A stretch of DNA of 64,000 nucleotides from Olsenella_L kribbiana (GTDB lineage: Bacteria > Actinomycetota > Coriobacteriia > Coriobacteriales > Atopobiaceae): contig NZ_JAZGJP010000005.1 in NCBI RefSeq assembly GCF_036408795.1, forward strand, positions 110,159 to 174,158. The letters are read 5' to 3'. A model generated the notes under the pieces. That model was not told the DNA's origin and did not search any database. It saw nothing but the letters and a program-made list of their open reading frames with translations. Both the position numbers and the translations under genes were made by a program. Shown one piece after another: positions 32,957 through 42,772 of this stretch. Positions within the stretch are counted from its first letter, which is position 1. Each line of letters starts with the position of its first letter.

Positions 32957-34153
32957 ATGGACGCGAAGCTCACCGCCCTTGCAAAGGCATATGCACGCAC
33001 TGTCTACGACGAGGAGATCATGCTGACAAGCGCCCTCGCCTCGCTTCCTGCCCCCTCCCACCATGAAGGCAGGCGTGCCCAGTTCGTCTGCAACTGGTTC
33101 CATGCAAACGGCGCGCCCCAGGCCTACATCGATTCCCAGAAAAACGTTATCGTGCCCATCGCCACCCGCCACAAGGATGGCTCGCCTCGTGACCTTGCGG
33201 TCTTTGCTGCGCACACCGATGTCGTGTTCCCTGACCGCGATTCCTTCCACCCCGAGGTGGATGGAAAGAAGATCATGGCGCCAGGCATCGGCGATGACAC
33301 GGCCTGCCTTGCCGGGCTCCTTCTTGCGGCACGCTACCTCATCCGCCATCCCGAGATTGCAGAGCATCTCGACTGCGGCATCCTCGTCGTCGCGAATTCC
33401 TGCGAGGAGGGCCTCGGCAACCTCGATGGCACCCGCCAGGTTTTCGAGAAGCTCGGCCACCGCATCCACGAATACATCTCATTCGACCGCTACATGCCCC
33501 AGTGCTGCTCTGTCGCCGTGGGATCGCGCCGCTTCCGCATCAGCTGCCATACGCAGGGCGGACACTCCTGGGCAGATTTCGGAACGCCGAATGCGCTCGA
33601 GCGCCTCTGTGCGCTCACAGAGCGCCTCTATGCGCTCGAGCTTCCGAAGGATCCGCGCACGACGATGAACATCGGCAGGATGGAAGGCGGCACGACCGTG
33701 AATTCCATCGCCGAGGATGCGTCGCTTCTCTTCGAGTTCCGTTCGACCGACGAGAGCGTGCTCGCAGAGCTCGAGCAGAAGCTCCGCGAGATCGTCGCCT
33801 CATTTGCCGTGCCTGGCTGCACGATGGACATCTCCCCCATCGGCAGCCGCCCCGGCAACGGCGATATCCCGGAGGAGGATGAGGAAGAGCTCACGCACGC
33901 CTGCCTCGATGCGCTGAGAGAGATTGCAGGAGCTGCACCCGATACCTCCCCTGCCTCGACCGATGCGAACATCCCGCTCTCCATGGGAATCCCTGCTACC
34001 TCGGTCGGCACGATCGTCGGCGGCGGTGCCCATACGCGCGAGGAATGGATCGATGCGACGAGCCTGCCGAAGGGCTTGGCCGTCACGCTTGCCCTGATGC
34101 TCCGCCATGTCTCAACCGATGCGCTTGCAGCAGAGGAGAAGAAGGAAGCCTAG
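32957..34153 (+). CDS. M20-family metallopeptidase (dipeptidase/tripeptidase-like)
   Basis: A 398-residue cytoplasmic zinc peptidase. Metal and catalytic motifs are in order: FAAHTDVV (about 78-85), GIGDDTACLAG, the Glu pair in VANSCEEGLGN, an Asp in SFDRY, and the last His in GGGAHTREEW. A lid domain lies between (FRISCHTQGGHSWADFG). Many relatives cleave small peptides, but specificity is not readable. It begins with ATG 32957, with GGAAGG upstream. Confidence 0.9.
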   Translation: MDAKLTALAKAYARTVYDEEIMLTSALASLPAPSHHEGRRAQFVCNWFHANGAPQAYIDSQKNVIVPIATRHKDGSPRDLAVFAAHTDVVFPDRDSFHPEVDGKKIMAPGIGDDTACLAGLLLAARYLIRHPEIAEHLDCGILVVANSCEEGLGNLDGTRQVFEKLGHRIHEYISFDRYMPQCCSVAVGSRRFRISCHTQGGHSWADFGTPNALERLCALTERLYALELPKDPRTTMNIGRMEGGTTVNSIAEDASLLFEFRSTDESVLAELEQKLREIVASFAVPGCTMDISPIGSRPGNGDIPEEDEEELTHACLDALREIAGAAPDTSPASTDANIPLSMGIPATSVGTIVGGGAHTREEWIDATSLPKGLAVTLALMLRHVSTDALAAEEKKEA

Positions 34154-34420
34154 CGCTCCATCTCTTATATATGTCTTCAGACTTGACGGGGGCCCCGGAC
34201 GAAATCACGGGACCCCCACTTTCCGGGCTCTTGGCAGAACCTCTGAGGTGCCGAGTACACCTCCTTGTCCTGTCTGCCCTTGCGCACTCATATGATGCCC
34301 GCATAAAGCGTTCCAAATCTTGCGCCCGCGTGAACGGCCACATTCGGCCGCAGACGGTCGATTTCCCGCTTCCATCTGTTTTGTTCGTGGCCGGCTCATG
34401 GACAAGCCGTGAACTCCATG
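34154..34420. other. Intergenic region between convergent M20 and gatB genes
   Basis: No gene is seen here. A weak hairpin with one mismatch (34188-34196 with 34209-34217) followed by CTTTCC could terminate the M20 transcript. The rest has no recognisable feature before the gatB terminator. Confidence 0.5.
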
Positions 34421-34448
34421 AAAAGGGGCTGCCCCGAAGAGCAGCCCC
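34421..34448 (-). terminator. Intrinsic terminator after gatCAB
   Basis: 8-bp perfect GC stem (34425-34432 with 34441-34448) and TTTT on the minus strand, just beyond the gatB stop. Confidence 0.88.
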
Positions 34449-34471
34449 TCGATGAGCTCCTGTCCTGAGAG

Positions 34472-36001
34472 CTAGCCGAGCTTTTCCCTCAGCATCTCGT
34501 TGAAGCGCTTCGGGTTGCCCTTGCCCTTCGATGCCTTCATGCACTGGCCGACAAGGTATCCCAGGACCTTCTTGTTGCCACCCTGATACTGTGCGACCTG
34601 GTCCGTGCAGCGCGAAAGCACCTCGTCGACGATGGGCTCAAGAGCGCCCGCATCGGAGACCTGGCGCATGCCGCGCCCGTCGACGACAGCTGCCGGATCC
34701 TTGTCCGTTCCATCGACCGCATCGAGCACTTCGCGTGCCTGTGCGAACGTGATTGCATCTTCTGCCAGAAGCTTGGAGAGGCTCTGGACCTGGGCAGGCT
34801 TCACGTCGGCATGCCCTGGCACGAGGTTCACCATCACATTCGCGACCGTGGGGACCGTCTTCTTGTCGGCGCCGTCAAGCGCCTCCTCGAAGAACTTCGA
34901 GACATCCGGGTCTCCTGCAAGCTGCGCGGCGTCAGCATGCTTGAGACCGTAGTCACGCTCGTAGCGTGCACACTTCTCATCCGGCAGCTCCGGGATGCGC
35001 GAGCGGCAGTCGTCGATGAAGCCGTCGGTAAGGTCGAAGGGTGCCAGGTCGGGGTCGGGCATGAGGCGATAGTCGTCTGCCGTCTCCTTGACGCGCATGA
35101 CGACAGTACGGCGCTTGGAGGGCTCCCAGTGGCGGGTCTCCTGATAGATGATGCCGCCCTCCTCGAGCACCTCTGCCTGGCGGCGGATCTCGTACTCGAG
35201 TGCATCGTGGAGGCTCTTGAACGAGTTGATGTTCTTCATCTCGGTCTTCGTGCCGAGCTTCGTCTCTCCGCGGCGCCTGAGGGAGATGTTGCCGTCGCAG
35301 CGCATGGAGCCGGACTCGAGCGAGCAGTCGGAGATGCCGAGCGTGCGGAACGTCTGCTGGAGCTTCTCCATGAAGAGGCGGGCCTCTTCAGGGGTCCTGA
35401 GGTCGGGCTCCGTGACAAGCTCGATCAGGGGCGTGCCGCAGCGGTTGTAGTCGACGAATGACTCGGCAGCACCCGTGATGCGGCCTTCCTCGCCGCCCGA
35501 GTGCACCATCTTTGCAGCATCCTCTTCCATGTGGATACGCAAGATCCTGATCGGTGCCGTATAGGAGCCGTCCTCGGCGCGCTCGATCGGTGTGCCGTCA
35601 GCTGCCATATCCTCCCAGGCAGGGCGCTCCTTCGCGCCTGCTCCGTCGACGGTGAGGTCGAGATGTCCATGCATGCAGAAGGCAACCGGGCCCTGCGTCG
35701 TCTGGTAGTTCTTTGCCATGTCTGGATAGAAGTAGTGCTTGCGGTAGAACATCGAGTGCTTCATGATCTGGCAGTTCGTCGCAAGGCCGGCCATGACAAT
35801 GGACTGGATGGCCTTCTTGTTCGGGACCGGCAGGGCGCCGGGCATGCCGAGGCAGACCGGGCACACATTCGTGTTGGGCGGATCGTTGTGCGAGAGGCGG
35901 CAGTTGCAGAACATCTTCGTATCGAGCGTCGTGAGCTCCGTGTGGACCTCGAGGCCGATCACGGCCTCCCAGTCCTTGAGCACCTCTTCGAGCGTCATCA
36001 T
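34472..36001 (-). CDS. gatB: Asp/Glu-tRNA amidotransferase subunit B
   Basis: tRNA-binding kinase subunit that activates the mischarged Glu or Asp for amidation. The protein is 509 residues. It begins with VIGLEVHTEL, followed by the Zn-type Cys pairs (FCNCRLS, CPVCLGMPGALPVPN) and YDYPD-like FYPDMAKNYQTTQ. VDYNRCGTPLIELVTEPDLRTPEEA is a hallmark, and the C-terminal YqeY-like tail ends VGQCMKASKGKGNPKRFNE. The start ATG overlaps the gatA stop (ATGA). Confidence 0.98.
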   Translation of the reverse strand: MMTLEEVLKDWEAVIGLEVHTELTTLDTKMFCNCRLSHNDPPNTNVCPVCLGMPGALPVPNKKAIQSIVMAGLATNCQIMKHSMFYRKHYFYPDMAKNYQTTQGPVAFCMHGHLDLTVDGAGAKERPAWEDMAADGTPIERAEDGSYTAPIRILRIHMEEDAAKMVHSGGEEGRITGAAESFVDYNRCGTPLIELVTEPDLRTPEEARLFMEKLQQTFRTLGISDCSLESGSMRCDGNISLRRRGETKLGTKTEMKNINSFKSLHDALEYEIRRQAEVLEEGGIIYQETRHWEPSKRRTVVMRVKETADDYRLMPDPDLAPFDLTDGFIDDCRSRIPELPDEKCARYERDYGLKHADAAQLAGDPDVSKFFEEALDGADKKTVPTVANVMVNLVPGHADVKPAQVQSLSKLLAEDAITFAQAREVLDAVDGTDKDPAAVVDGRGMRQVSDAGALEPIVDEVLSRCTDQVAQYQGGNKKVLGYLVGQCMKASKGKGNPKRFNEMLREKLG

Positions 36002-37494
36002 CTGAGCTCGCCTCCCTTCCCGGCAAATGCAGGCGCGACGGTGCCTTCAGCCGTGAAGGCGCGCTCGATCGCGCGTGCAAACTGCAGGAGCCTTCTGTCG
36101 GAGAAGGCAGGTCCCTGGAGCTGTGCCGAGACCGGAAGCTTCGATTCTGCGCCGAGTCCGAGCGGCACGGAGATGCCGCCATTTCCGGCAATGTTGTTCG
36201 AAATCGTGAACATGTCGGAGGCATACATCTCGGTCGGATCGCTCATCTCGCCGAAGCGGAAGGCCGTGCGGGGTGCCGCCGGCATGAGTATCACGTTGCA
36301 CTTCTTGTAGGCGTTGACATAGTCCTGGGTGATGAGCGTGCGTACCTGCTGCGCCGGATAGTAGTACTTGTCGTAGACGCCCGAAGCGAGGAGGTAGGCA
36401 CCGAGCATCTGGCGCCTCTTCGCTTCCTCCCCGAAGCCATGGCTCCTGCTCTTGGCTGTCTGCTCGGCAAGCGTTGCACAGTTCGGCTCCTGGTAGCCAT
36501 AGCGGACGCCGTCGAAGCGGGCAAGGTTCGAGAATGCCTCGCAGGGGGCGATCACGTAGTAGGCGGCAATGGCGGAGCGGATGTTCGGAAGATCGACCTC
36601 GACGACAGAGGCACCCTGGTCCTTGAGCGCTGCGATGGCACCGGCAAGCGCATCCTTCACTTCCTGCGTGAGGCCAGGAGCATCCATAAGCTCGGGGACG
36701 ATGCCGACAACCTTGCCCTCGATCGGGTCCTCGAGATGCTCGAGGAAGTCGACCGGGCAGTTCTGGCTCGTCGAGTCATACGGGTCGCGTCCAGGACCGG
36801 TAAGCGCATTCATCGCAAGTGCGACATCGGCGACGCTCCTGCCGAAGGGGCCGACCTGGTCGAGCGAGGAGCCGAAGGCGACGACGCCGTAGCGGCTCAC
36901 GGCACCGTAGGTCGGCTTCATGCCGACAACGCCGCAGAGGCTTGCCGGCTGGCGGATCGAGCCACCCGTATCGGAGCCGAGCGAGAGCGTGACCTCGCCT
37001 GCAGCGACCGCTGCAGCAGATCCGCCCGAGGAGCCGCCCGGCACCCTCGTCGTGTCCCACGGATTGTTCGTGCGGTGGAAGGCGGAAGACTCCGTCGAAG
37101 AGCCGAATGCGAACTCGTCCATGTTCGTCTTGCCGACAGGCGTCGCTCCTGCATCGAGCATGCGCTGGACGCAGGTTGCCGTGAACACGGACTCATAGTT
37201 CTCGAGCATCTTCGAGGCGCACGTCGTGTGCGTGCCGACAAGATGCATGTTGTCCTTGAAGGCGCAGGGGACGCCGGCAAGGATGCCGAGAGGCTCCCCC
37301 TTCGCGCGTGCCTTGTCTGTGCGCTCGGCAGCTGCAAGCGCGAGGTCTGCCGAGATCTCGAGGAAGGCCTGGATATCGCCTTCGCGCTTGTCCACTGCGT
37401 CGAGCGTCGCCTTCGCGACCTCGGTTGCGCTGAAGGAGCCATCCTTCACGCCCTGGGCAATCTGGGATGCCGAGAGCTCGTCGATGTCTGCCAC
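35998..37494 (-). CDS. gatA: Asp/Glu-tRNA amidotransferase subunit A (glutaminase)
   Basis: Amidase-signature enzyme of 498 residues supplying ammonia from glutamine. The catalytic Lys is in GVPCAFKDNM (Lys80). The Ser-cis-Ser region GGSSGGSAAAVAAG (about 153-166) is followed by GSDTGGSIRQPAS, with the Ser nucleophile at 179. The GTG start at 37494 shares one base with the gatC stop, so translation is coupled. Confidence 0.98.
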   Translation of the reverse strand: MADIDELSASQIAQGVKDGSFSATEVAKATLDAVDKREGDIQAFLEISADLALAAAERTDKARAKGEPLGILAGVPCAFKDNMHLVGTHTTCASKMLENYESVFTATCVQRMLDAGATPVGKTNMDEFAFGSSTESSAFHRTNNPWDTTRVPGGSSGGSAAAVAAGEVTLSLGSDTGGSIRQPASLCGVVGMKPTYGAVSRYGVVAFGSSLDQVGPFGRSVADVALAMNALTGPGRDPYDSTSQNCPVDFLEHLEDPIEGKVVGIVPELMDAPGLTQEVKDALAGAIAALKDQGASVVEVDLPNIRSAIAAYYVIAPCEAFSNLARFDGVRYGYQEPNCATLAEQTAKSRSHGFGEEAKRRQMLGAYLLASGVYDKYYYPAQQVRTLITQDYVNAYKKCNVILMPAAPRTAFRFGEMSDPTEMYASDMFTISNNIAGNGGISVPLGLGAESKLPVSAQLQGPAFSDRRLLQFARAIERAFTAEGTVAPAFAGKGGELR

Positions 37495-37811
37495 TAGCGG
37501 TCTCCTTCCTCATCGCCCAGGATCGAGGGGACCCTGAAGTAGCGCTCGTGCACCGAGCCGGCATTCTGGAGCGCTGTATCGATATCGAGATGGCGGACGG
37601 AATCGTCGACGATATCCTCGCCCATCACATTCGAGAGGTCTCCAATGGGGTGGAAGGTCGGCTCCACCCCCTCGAGGTCGTATTGCCGGATAGGCGCAAG
37701 CATGTCCATTGCATCGTTCATGTACTGCGTCATCTCGTCGAGCTCGTCAGGGGTCAGATGGATGCGGGCATAGTCCGCAATCCCTGCCACATCTTCTCTC
37801 GAAAGAGCCAT
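37494..37811 (-). CDS. gatC: Asp/Glu-tRNA amidotransferase subunit C
   Basis: A 105-residue linker subunit that wraps between GatA and GatB. The family pattern is seen: VAGIADYARIHLTPDELDEM at the start, then MDMLAPIRQYDLEGVEPTFHP. First gene of gatC-gatA-gatB. The presence of the operon implies indirect synthesis of Gln-tRNA and/or Asn-tRNA. Confidence 0.95.
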   Translation of the reverse strand: MALSREDVAGIADYARIHLTPDELDEMTQYMNDAMDMLAPIRQYDLEGVEPTFHPIGDLSNVMGEDIVDDSVRHLDIDTALQNAGSVHERYFRVPSILGDEEGDR

Positions 37812-38222
37812 GCGGTATTCCTGCCTTTCGGTCTCGTGTGCGTTCTGATTGCTTCAACATTCTATAGCGGAAGGAGCGGACATCCGCACGCTGCAACCGC
37901 ACTGCAACGTTTCGGGACCCATCCAGATGGCCGGATTTCCGTCAAAGCCCCTGCATTGTGCACATTCGGAGAATGTGTCCTCAATTGGTCGCAATTGGCC
38001 GGTATAGAAATGGAATGAGGCGGTAAAATACCCAAAGTACGGTAGGAATTATGAAAGACGCCCCGTACAAGGCGTGCAGGGACCATGATGCCAGCACTTT
38101 GCAGGCTTTGTTCGGAGCTTGTCTCCTAAATACCCCTACGAGTACTATGAATTGGTCAGAGGGGGCTGCACACCGCAGCCGGAAAGAGACCGGAAGGCCT
38201 CGCGAGCGTTTTGGAGAGAACT
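37812..38222. other. Divergent promoter region between gatC and sufC
   Basis: 411 bases without a believable gene. On the gatC side the minus strand has GCTATAGAATG (37859-37866), resembling the window's -10 form. On the suf side TTGTCT and TACTAT are 18 bases apart at 38119-38148. I see no clear IscR/Rrf2-type palindrome. Confidence 0.55.
38119..38148 (+). promoter_or_regulatory. Candidate promoter of the suf operon
   Basis: TTGTCT (38119-38124), an 18-base spacer and TACTAT (38143-38148). The transcript would have a leader of about 68 bases before sufC. Confidence 0.45.
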
Positions 38223-38999
38223 ATGTCCCAGACTCTGCTCCAGGTGAGCAATCTTTCAGCGGGCACCGAAGACAAGCCCATCCTGCACAATATCTCGCTC
38301 GAGGTGGGTGCAGGCGAGACCCATGTCCTCATGGGCCCGAATGGCGCCGGCAAGTCCACGCTCGGCCATGTGATCATGGGCGACCCGCAGTATATCGTGA
38401 GCGAAGGCAAGATCGTCTTCGACGGCCAGGACGTGACCGAGCTTGCTGCTGACAAGCGCTCGCTTGCCGGCATCTTCCTCTCCTACCAGGCACCGGTCGA
38501 GGTCCCTGGCGTTCCTCTCTACACGTTCCTGCGCACAATCACGCAGATGCGCCCCGGGCTCAAGACGACAGCACGCAAGTTCCGCCAGCGCGTGAACGAG
38601 ATTGCCGATGAGCTCGATATGGACGAGTCGTTCCTGACGCGCGAGCTCAACGTCGGCTTCTCCGGCGGCGAGAAGAAGAAGATCGAGATGCTGCAGCTCC
38701 TGCTCCTGAAGCCGAAGCTGGCCATCCTCGACGAGACCGATTCCGGCCTCGACGTCGACGCCCTGAAGATCGTCTCCAAGGGCATCGAAGCCTACCGCAG
38801 GGACTGCGACGGCGCGCTTCTCATGATCACGCACAATACGCGCATCCTCGACAAGCTCTCTGTCGACCGCACCCATGTGATGGTCCACGGCAACCTCGTG
38901 GAAGAGGGCCCCGCCGACCTCATCACCGAAATCGACACCCACGGCTTCGGCCGCTTCGAGCAGGCACTCGAGAACTCCGAGAAGTCCCAGGAGGCGTGA
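38223..38999 (+). CDS. sufC: Fe-S cluster assembly ATPase SufC
   Basis: ABC-type ATPase of the SufBCD scaffold complex, 258 residues. Walker A GPNGAGKST is at 38-46. The SufC-specific signature is NVGFSGGEKKKIEMLQ, and Walker B with D-loop is LAILDETDSGLDVDAL. The ATG 38223 with GGAGAG upstream was chosen over an in-frame TTG 12 bases earlier. First gene of sufC-B-D-S-U-rrf2. Confidence 0.98.
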   Translation: MSQTLLQVSNLSAGTEDKPILHNISLEVGAGETHVLMGPNGAGKSTLGHVIMGDPQYIVSEGKIVFDGQDVTELAADKRSLAGIFLSYQAPVEVPGVPLYTFLRTITQMRPGLKTTARKFRQRVNEIADELDMDESFLTRELNVGFSGGEKKKIEMLQLLLLKPKLAILDETDSGLDVDALKIVSKGIEAYRRDCDGALLMITHNTRILDKLSVDRTHVMVHGNLVEEGPADLITEIDTHGFGRFEQALENSEKSQEA

Positions 39000-39003
39000 G
39001 GCT

Positions 39004-40419
39004 GTGAGCGAGAAGAAGACACAGGTAGCGGATATCAACCGCTCCCTCTATGATTTCGTGAAGCCGGAGGAGGGCTACGAGCGCTACGCGAACGGCCTGA
39101 CGCCGGATATCGTGCGTGCCATCTCCGAGAAGAAGGACGAGCCCGAGTGGATGCTCAAGAAGCGCCTTGAAGCGCTTGAGCTCTTCCAGGACATGAAGAT
39201 GCCGGCAAACTGGGGCCCCTCCATCGCCCGCCTCGATATGGACCACATCTCCACGTATGTGAACCCGAAGACAAAGCAGGCCAGGAACTGGGACGACGTG
39301 CCGAAGGACATCAAGGACACGTTCGAGCGCCTCGGCATCCCGCAGGCAGAGCGTGACAGCCTCGCCGGCGTCGGCGCCCAGTACGACTCCGAGATCGTCT
39401 ACCACAACATGCGCGACGAGGTCGCGAAGTACGGCGTCGTCTACACGACGATCGAGGATGCCATCCACGATCCGAAGTGGGAGCCTGTCGTTAAGCAGTA
39501 CTTCGGCACGCTGATTCCGCCCACCGACCACAAGTTCGCAGCGCTCCACTACGCAGTCTGGTCCGGCGGCTCATTCGTCTATGTGCCGGCAGGCGTCACG
39601 GTCGAGTACCCGCTCCAGAGCTACTTCCGCCTGAACGCTTCCGGTGCCGGCCAGTTCGAGCACACGCTCATCATCGTCGAGCCCGGCGCGAACCTCCACT
39701 TCATCGAAGGCTGCTCGGCACCCAAGTACTATGAGGCAAACCTCCACGCCGGTGCCGTCGAGCTCTTCGTGAAGGATGGCGCACGTCTGCGCTATTCGAC
39801 GATCGAGAACTGGTCGAAGAACATGTACAACCTCAACACGAAGCGCGCGACGATCGGCAAGGACGCCACGATGGAGTGGGTCTCCGGCTCCTTCGGAAGC
39901 CATGTCTCCTACCTCTACCCGACGACGATCCTCGCAGGCGACCGCTCGCACTGCGAGTTCACGGGCATCACGTTCGCAGGCGCCACGCAGGACCTCGACA
40001 CCGGCTGCAAGGTGATCTTGAACGGCCGCGACACGACCGCTTCCGTCGAGACGAAGTCCATCTCCAAGGACGGCGGCATCAACACGTTCAGGAGCTCGGT
40101 CGTCGTTGGCAGGCACGCAGAGCATGCAAGGGCTACGGTCTCCTGCCAGTCCCTCATGCTCGACGACATCTCCCGCTCCGACACGATTCCTGCCATGGAC
40201 GTGCGCTGCAGCTCCGCTTCTGTAGGCCACGAGGCAACGATCGGCCGCATCTCGGACGATACGATCCTCTACCTGATGAGCCGCGGCTGCTCCGAGCAGG
40301 AGGCAAGGACCATGGTCGTGAACGGATTCGCGAACCCGGTCTCCAAGGAGCTCCCGCTCGAATACGCCGTCGAGATGAACAACCTGATCAAGCTCGAGAT
40401 GGAAGGAGCGATCGGCTGA
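39004..40419 (+). CDS. sufB: Fe-S cluster scaffold protein SufB
   Basis: A 471-residue core scaffold subunit. Family landmarks include FGTLIPPTDHKFAALHYAVW, GGSFVYVPAGVTVEYPLQSY, EGCSAPKYYEANLHAGAVEL and SVGHEATIGRISDD near the C-terminus. A cysteine lies in DVRCSSASVGHEA. The start is GTG at 39004, four bases after the sufC stop, with GGAGG in the sufC end. The stop overlaps the sufD ATG by one base. Confidence 0.98.
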   Translation: MSEKKTQVADINRSLYDFVKPEEGYERYANGLTPDIVRAISEKKDEPEWMLKKRLEALELFQDMKMPANWGPSIARLDMDHISTYVNPKTKQARNWDDVPKDIKDTFERLGIPQAERDSLAGVGAQYDSEIVYHNMRDEVAKYGVVYTTIEDAIHDPKWEPVVKQYFGTLIPPTDHKFAALHYAVWSGGSFVYVPAGVTVEYPLQSYFRLNASGAGQFEHTLIIVEPGANLHFIEGCSAPKYYEANLHAGAVELFVKDGARLRYSTIENWSKNMYNLNTKRATIGKDATMEWVSGSFGSHVSYLYPTTILAGDRSHCEFTGITFAGATQDLDTGCKVILNGRDTTASVETKSISKDGGINTFRSSVVVGRHAEHARATVSCQSLMLDDISRSDTIPAMDVRCSSASVGHEATIGRISDDTILYLMSRGCSEQEARTMVVNGFANPVSKELPLEYAVEMNNLIKLEMEGAIG

Positions 40420-41516
40420 TGGCAGACACGCAAGAAGCGCTCACCACGCTCTCCCATATCAATGTTCCGCCTGCGCAGACGTGGAACTACCTCAAGATCG
40501 ATGAGACTTCGCTTACGGTCCCTGCCGCCAAGGCGACAGGCGATGTCTATGCACGCCTCCCCCGTCTCTTCGATGCCCTTGAGTGCGGCATCGGCGAAGA
40601 GGCCGTCTCCTGGATCGAGGACGCTGCCAAGGACGCCACCTATATCGAGGTGCCGGCACACCATAAGCGCGAAGAGCCCATCGTCTGCGTCGTCGACGGC
40701 GACAAAGGCGAGGTAGCCGATACCGGCATCATGGTCCGCCATCACGCCGAGGCGACGATCGTCATCGTCTCCCGTGGCGAAAAGGCAGATGCAGCTACCT
40801 CTGCGAACCTCGTGCGCGTCGTTGCAGAGCACGATGCCCAGGTCCATATCATCGAGATCATGGCGCTGCCTGAAGAGCACCAGCATCTCGAAGGCATCGG
40901 CATCCGTACCGCAAGGAACGCTGTCGTCGATGTGCGCCAGTATGCGCTCGGCGGCGCAAAGGTCGCTGCCGGCCTGGCCGCTGACCTTGCCGGGGACAAC
41001 GCCCGTTTCGACCTTGTGAGCCGCTACCTCGTGCGCGGACATGAGGAGCTCGACCTCACCCACACGGTGCGCCAGCGCGGCTGCAGCACCCGCTGCGACA
41101 TGAACGCCTCCGGCCTTCTGGCAGACGCTGCCAAGAAGACCCTGCGCGAGACGATCGACCTCGTGCATGGCGGCAAGGGCTCCAAGGGCAACGAGCTCGA
41201 GACCGTGCTTGTCGAGGGCGACGATATCGTCAACAAGACGCTTCCTGTCATCCTCTGCGACGAGGAGGATGTCCAGGGCAACCACGGCGCCTCGATCGGC
41301 TCGATCAGCCCCGAGCAGGAGATGTATCTCGCTGCCCGCGGCCTCGGCGAAGACGGCGTCTCGAAGCTCTTTGCCCAATCCATCTTCGACGATGCCCTCA
41401 TCCATGCGCCGGAGACGGCATCGCGCGAGGCGCTTGGCACCCGCATGAAGGCTGTGCTCAGCGAGGACGCCCTGGCAGATGCCCTGGCTGGACTTGCACT
41501 CGATAAGGAGGACTGA
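40419..41516 (+). CDS. sufD: Fe-S cluster assembly protein SufD
   Basis: A 365-residue beta-helix partner of SufB. The C-terminal half shows the SufB/D core pattern (LTHTVRQRGCSTRCDMNASGLL, VNKTLPVILCDEEDVQGNHGASIGSI). The N-terminal half is divergent, as is usual for short Gram-positive SufD. The ATG overlaps the sufB TGA by one base. A long open extension upstream is out-of-frame sufB sequence. Confidence 0.95.
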   Translation: MADTQEALTTLSHINVPPAQTWNYLKIDETSLTVPAAKATGDVYARLPRLFDALECGIGEEAVSWIEDAAKDATYIEVPAHHKREEPIVCVVDGDKGEVADTGIMVRHHAEATIVIVSRGEKADAATSANLVRVVAEHDAQVHIIEIMALPEEHQHLEGIGIRTARNAVVDVRQYALGGAKVAAGLAADLAGDNARFDLVSRYLVRGHEELDLTHTVRQRGCSTRCDMNASGLLADAAKKTLRETIDLVHGGKGSKGNELETVLVEGDDIVNKTLPVILCDEEDVQGNHGASIGSISPEQEMYLAARGLGEDGVSKLFAQSIFDDALIHAPETASREALGTRMKAVLSEDALADALAGLALDKED

Positions 41517-41518
41517 TC

Positions 41519-42772
41519 ATGGATATCGCCGATATCGCATCGAACCCGTTCAGGCAGGACTTCCCGCTTCTCTCAGCACAGCCCGGCCTTGCCTTCCTCG
41601 ACTCTGCGGCCACGGCACAGCGCCCTGCCTCCGTGCTCGACGCCCAGCGTCACTTCTATGAGACGATGAACGCCAATCCCCTGCGTGGCCTCTACAAGCT
41701 CTCTGTCAAGGCGACAGAAGAGATCGACAAGACCCGCGAGCACATTGCCCGTTTCATCGGCGCCGTGAACGAGAAGGGCGAGCCCCAGGGCTCCGAGATC
41801 GTCTTCACGCGCAATGCGACCGAGGCCCTGAACCTTGTCGCCTGGACGCTCGGCCGCACGGTCCTGCATGAGGGCGACGAGGTCGTCGTCTCCATCATGG
41901 AGCACCATTCCAACATCATCCCCTGGCAGCAGGTCTGCGCCGCTACAGGCGCCACGCTCAAGTACCTGCGCTTCGATGATGACTTCCGCTTCACGGAAGA
42001 GGAGCTCGAGAAGAAGATCGGCCCGAAGACGAAGATCGTGTCTGTGACGCAGGTCTCCAATGTCCTCGGCGTCGAGAACCCGATTGCCGACATCGCGAAG
42101 CATGCGCATGCGGTCGGTGCCTACATGGTCATCGACGGCGCCCAGTCCGTCCCGCATGTGAAGGTCGATGTGAAGGCGATGGATGCAGACCTTCTGGCCT
42201 TCTCCGGCCACAAGCTCGGCGGCCCCATGGGCATAGGCGTCCTCTGGGGCAAGGCAGACATCCTCGACAAGATGCCTCCGTTCCTCACAGGCGGCGAGAT
42301 GATCGACTCCGTGACGGAGCAGGCCGCTGTCTGGGCGCCGGTACCGCAGAAGTTCGAGGCAGGCACGCAGGATGCTGCCGGCATCTATGCGACGGGTGCT
42401 GCGATCACCTACCTCGAAGACCATGACTTTGCAGCGCTCGAGACCCGCGAGCGCAAGCTTGCCCGCTACCTCACCGAGAAGCTCGAAGAGCTTCCCTTCA
42501 TCGAGATGGTCGGTCCTGCCTCCCCTGACCGCCATGTCTCTGCCATCTCCTTCAATGTGAAGGGCATCCACCCGCATGATGTGGCATCGCTGCTCGATAT
42601 GCGCAATGTCTGCATCCGCGCAGGCCATCACTGCGCGCAGCCGCTCCTGACCTCTATGGGCATCTCGAGCTGCTGCCGCGCCTCTGTTGCGTTCTACAAT
42701 GAGAAGAAAGACATCGATCAGCTGATCGATGCACTCACATTCGTTTGGCAGGTGTTCCATGGAAGCAACTGA
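41519..42772 (+). CDS. sufS: Cysteine desulfurase SufS
   Basis: A PLP enzyme of 417 residues that delivers persulfide sulfur to SufU. It begins with FRQDFPLLSAQPGLAFLDSAATAQRP. EIVFTRNATEALNLVAW follows, then the Schiff-base lysine in FSGHKLGGPMGIG and the active cysteine in RAGHHCAQPLL. The gene starts two bases after sufD ends, and its last 14 bases overlap sufU. Confidence 0.97.
   Translation: MDIADIASNPFRQDFPLLSAQPGLAFLDSAATAQRPASVLDAQRHFYETMNANPLRGLYKLSVKATEEIDKTREHIARFIGAVNEKGEPQGSEIVFTRNATEALNLVAWTLGRTVLHEGDEVVVSIMEHHSNIIPWQQVCAATGATLKYLRFDDDFRFTEEELEKKIGPKTKIVSVTQVSNVLGVENPIADIAKHAHAVGAYMVIDGAQSVPHVKVDVKAMDADLLAFSGHKLGGPMGIGVLWGKADILDKMPPFLTGGEMIDSVTEQAAVWAPVPQKFEAGTQDAAGIYATGAAITYLEDHDFAALETRERKLARYLTEKLEELPFIEMVGPASPDRHVSAISFNVKGIHPHDVASLLDMRNVCIRAGHHCAQPLLTSMGISSCCRASVAFYNEKKDIDQLIDALTFVWQVFHGSN

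Noticed and set aside
37900..38200. IscR/Rrf2-type operator ahead of sufC
   Set aside because: I looked for a palindrome with the usual ACC/GGT-type half sites near the promoter. Only scattered partial matches were found.
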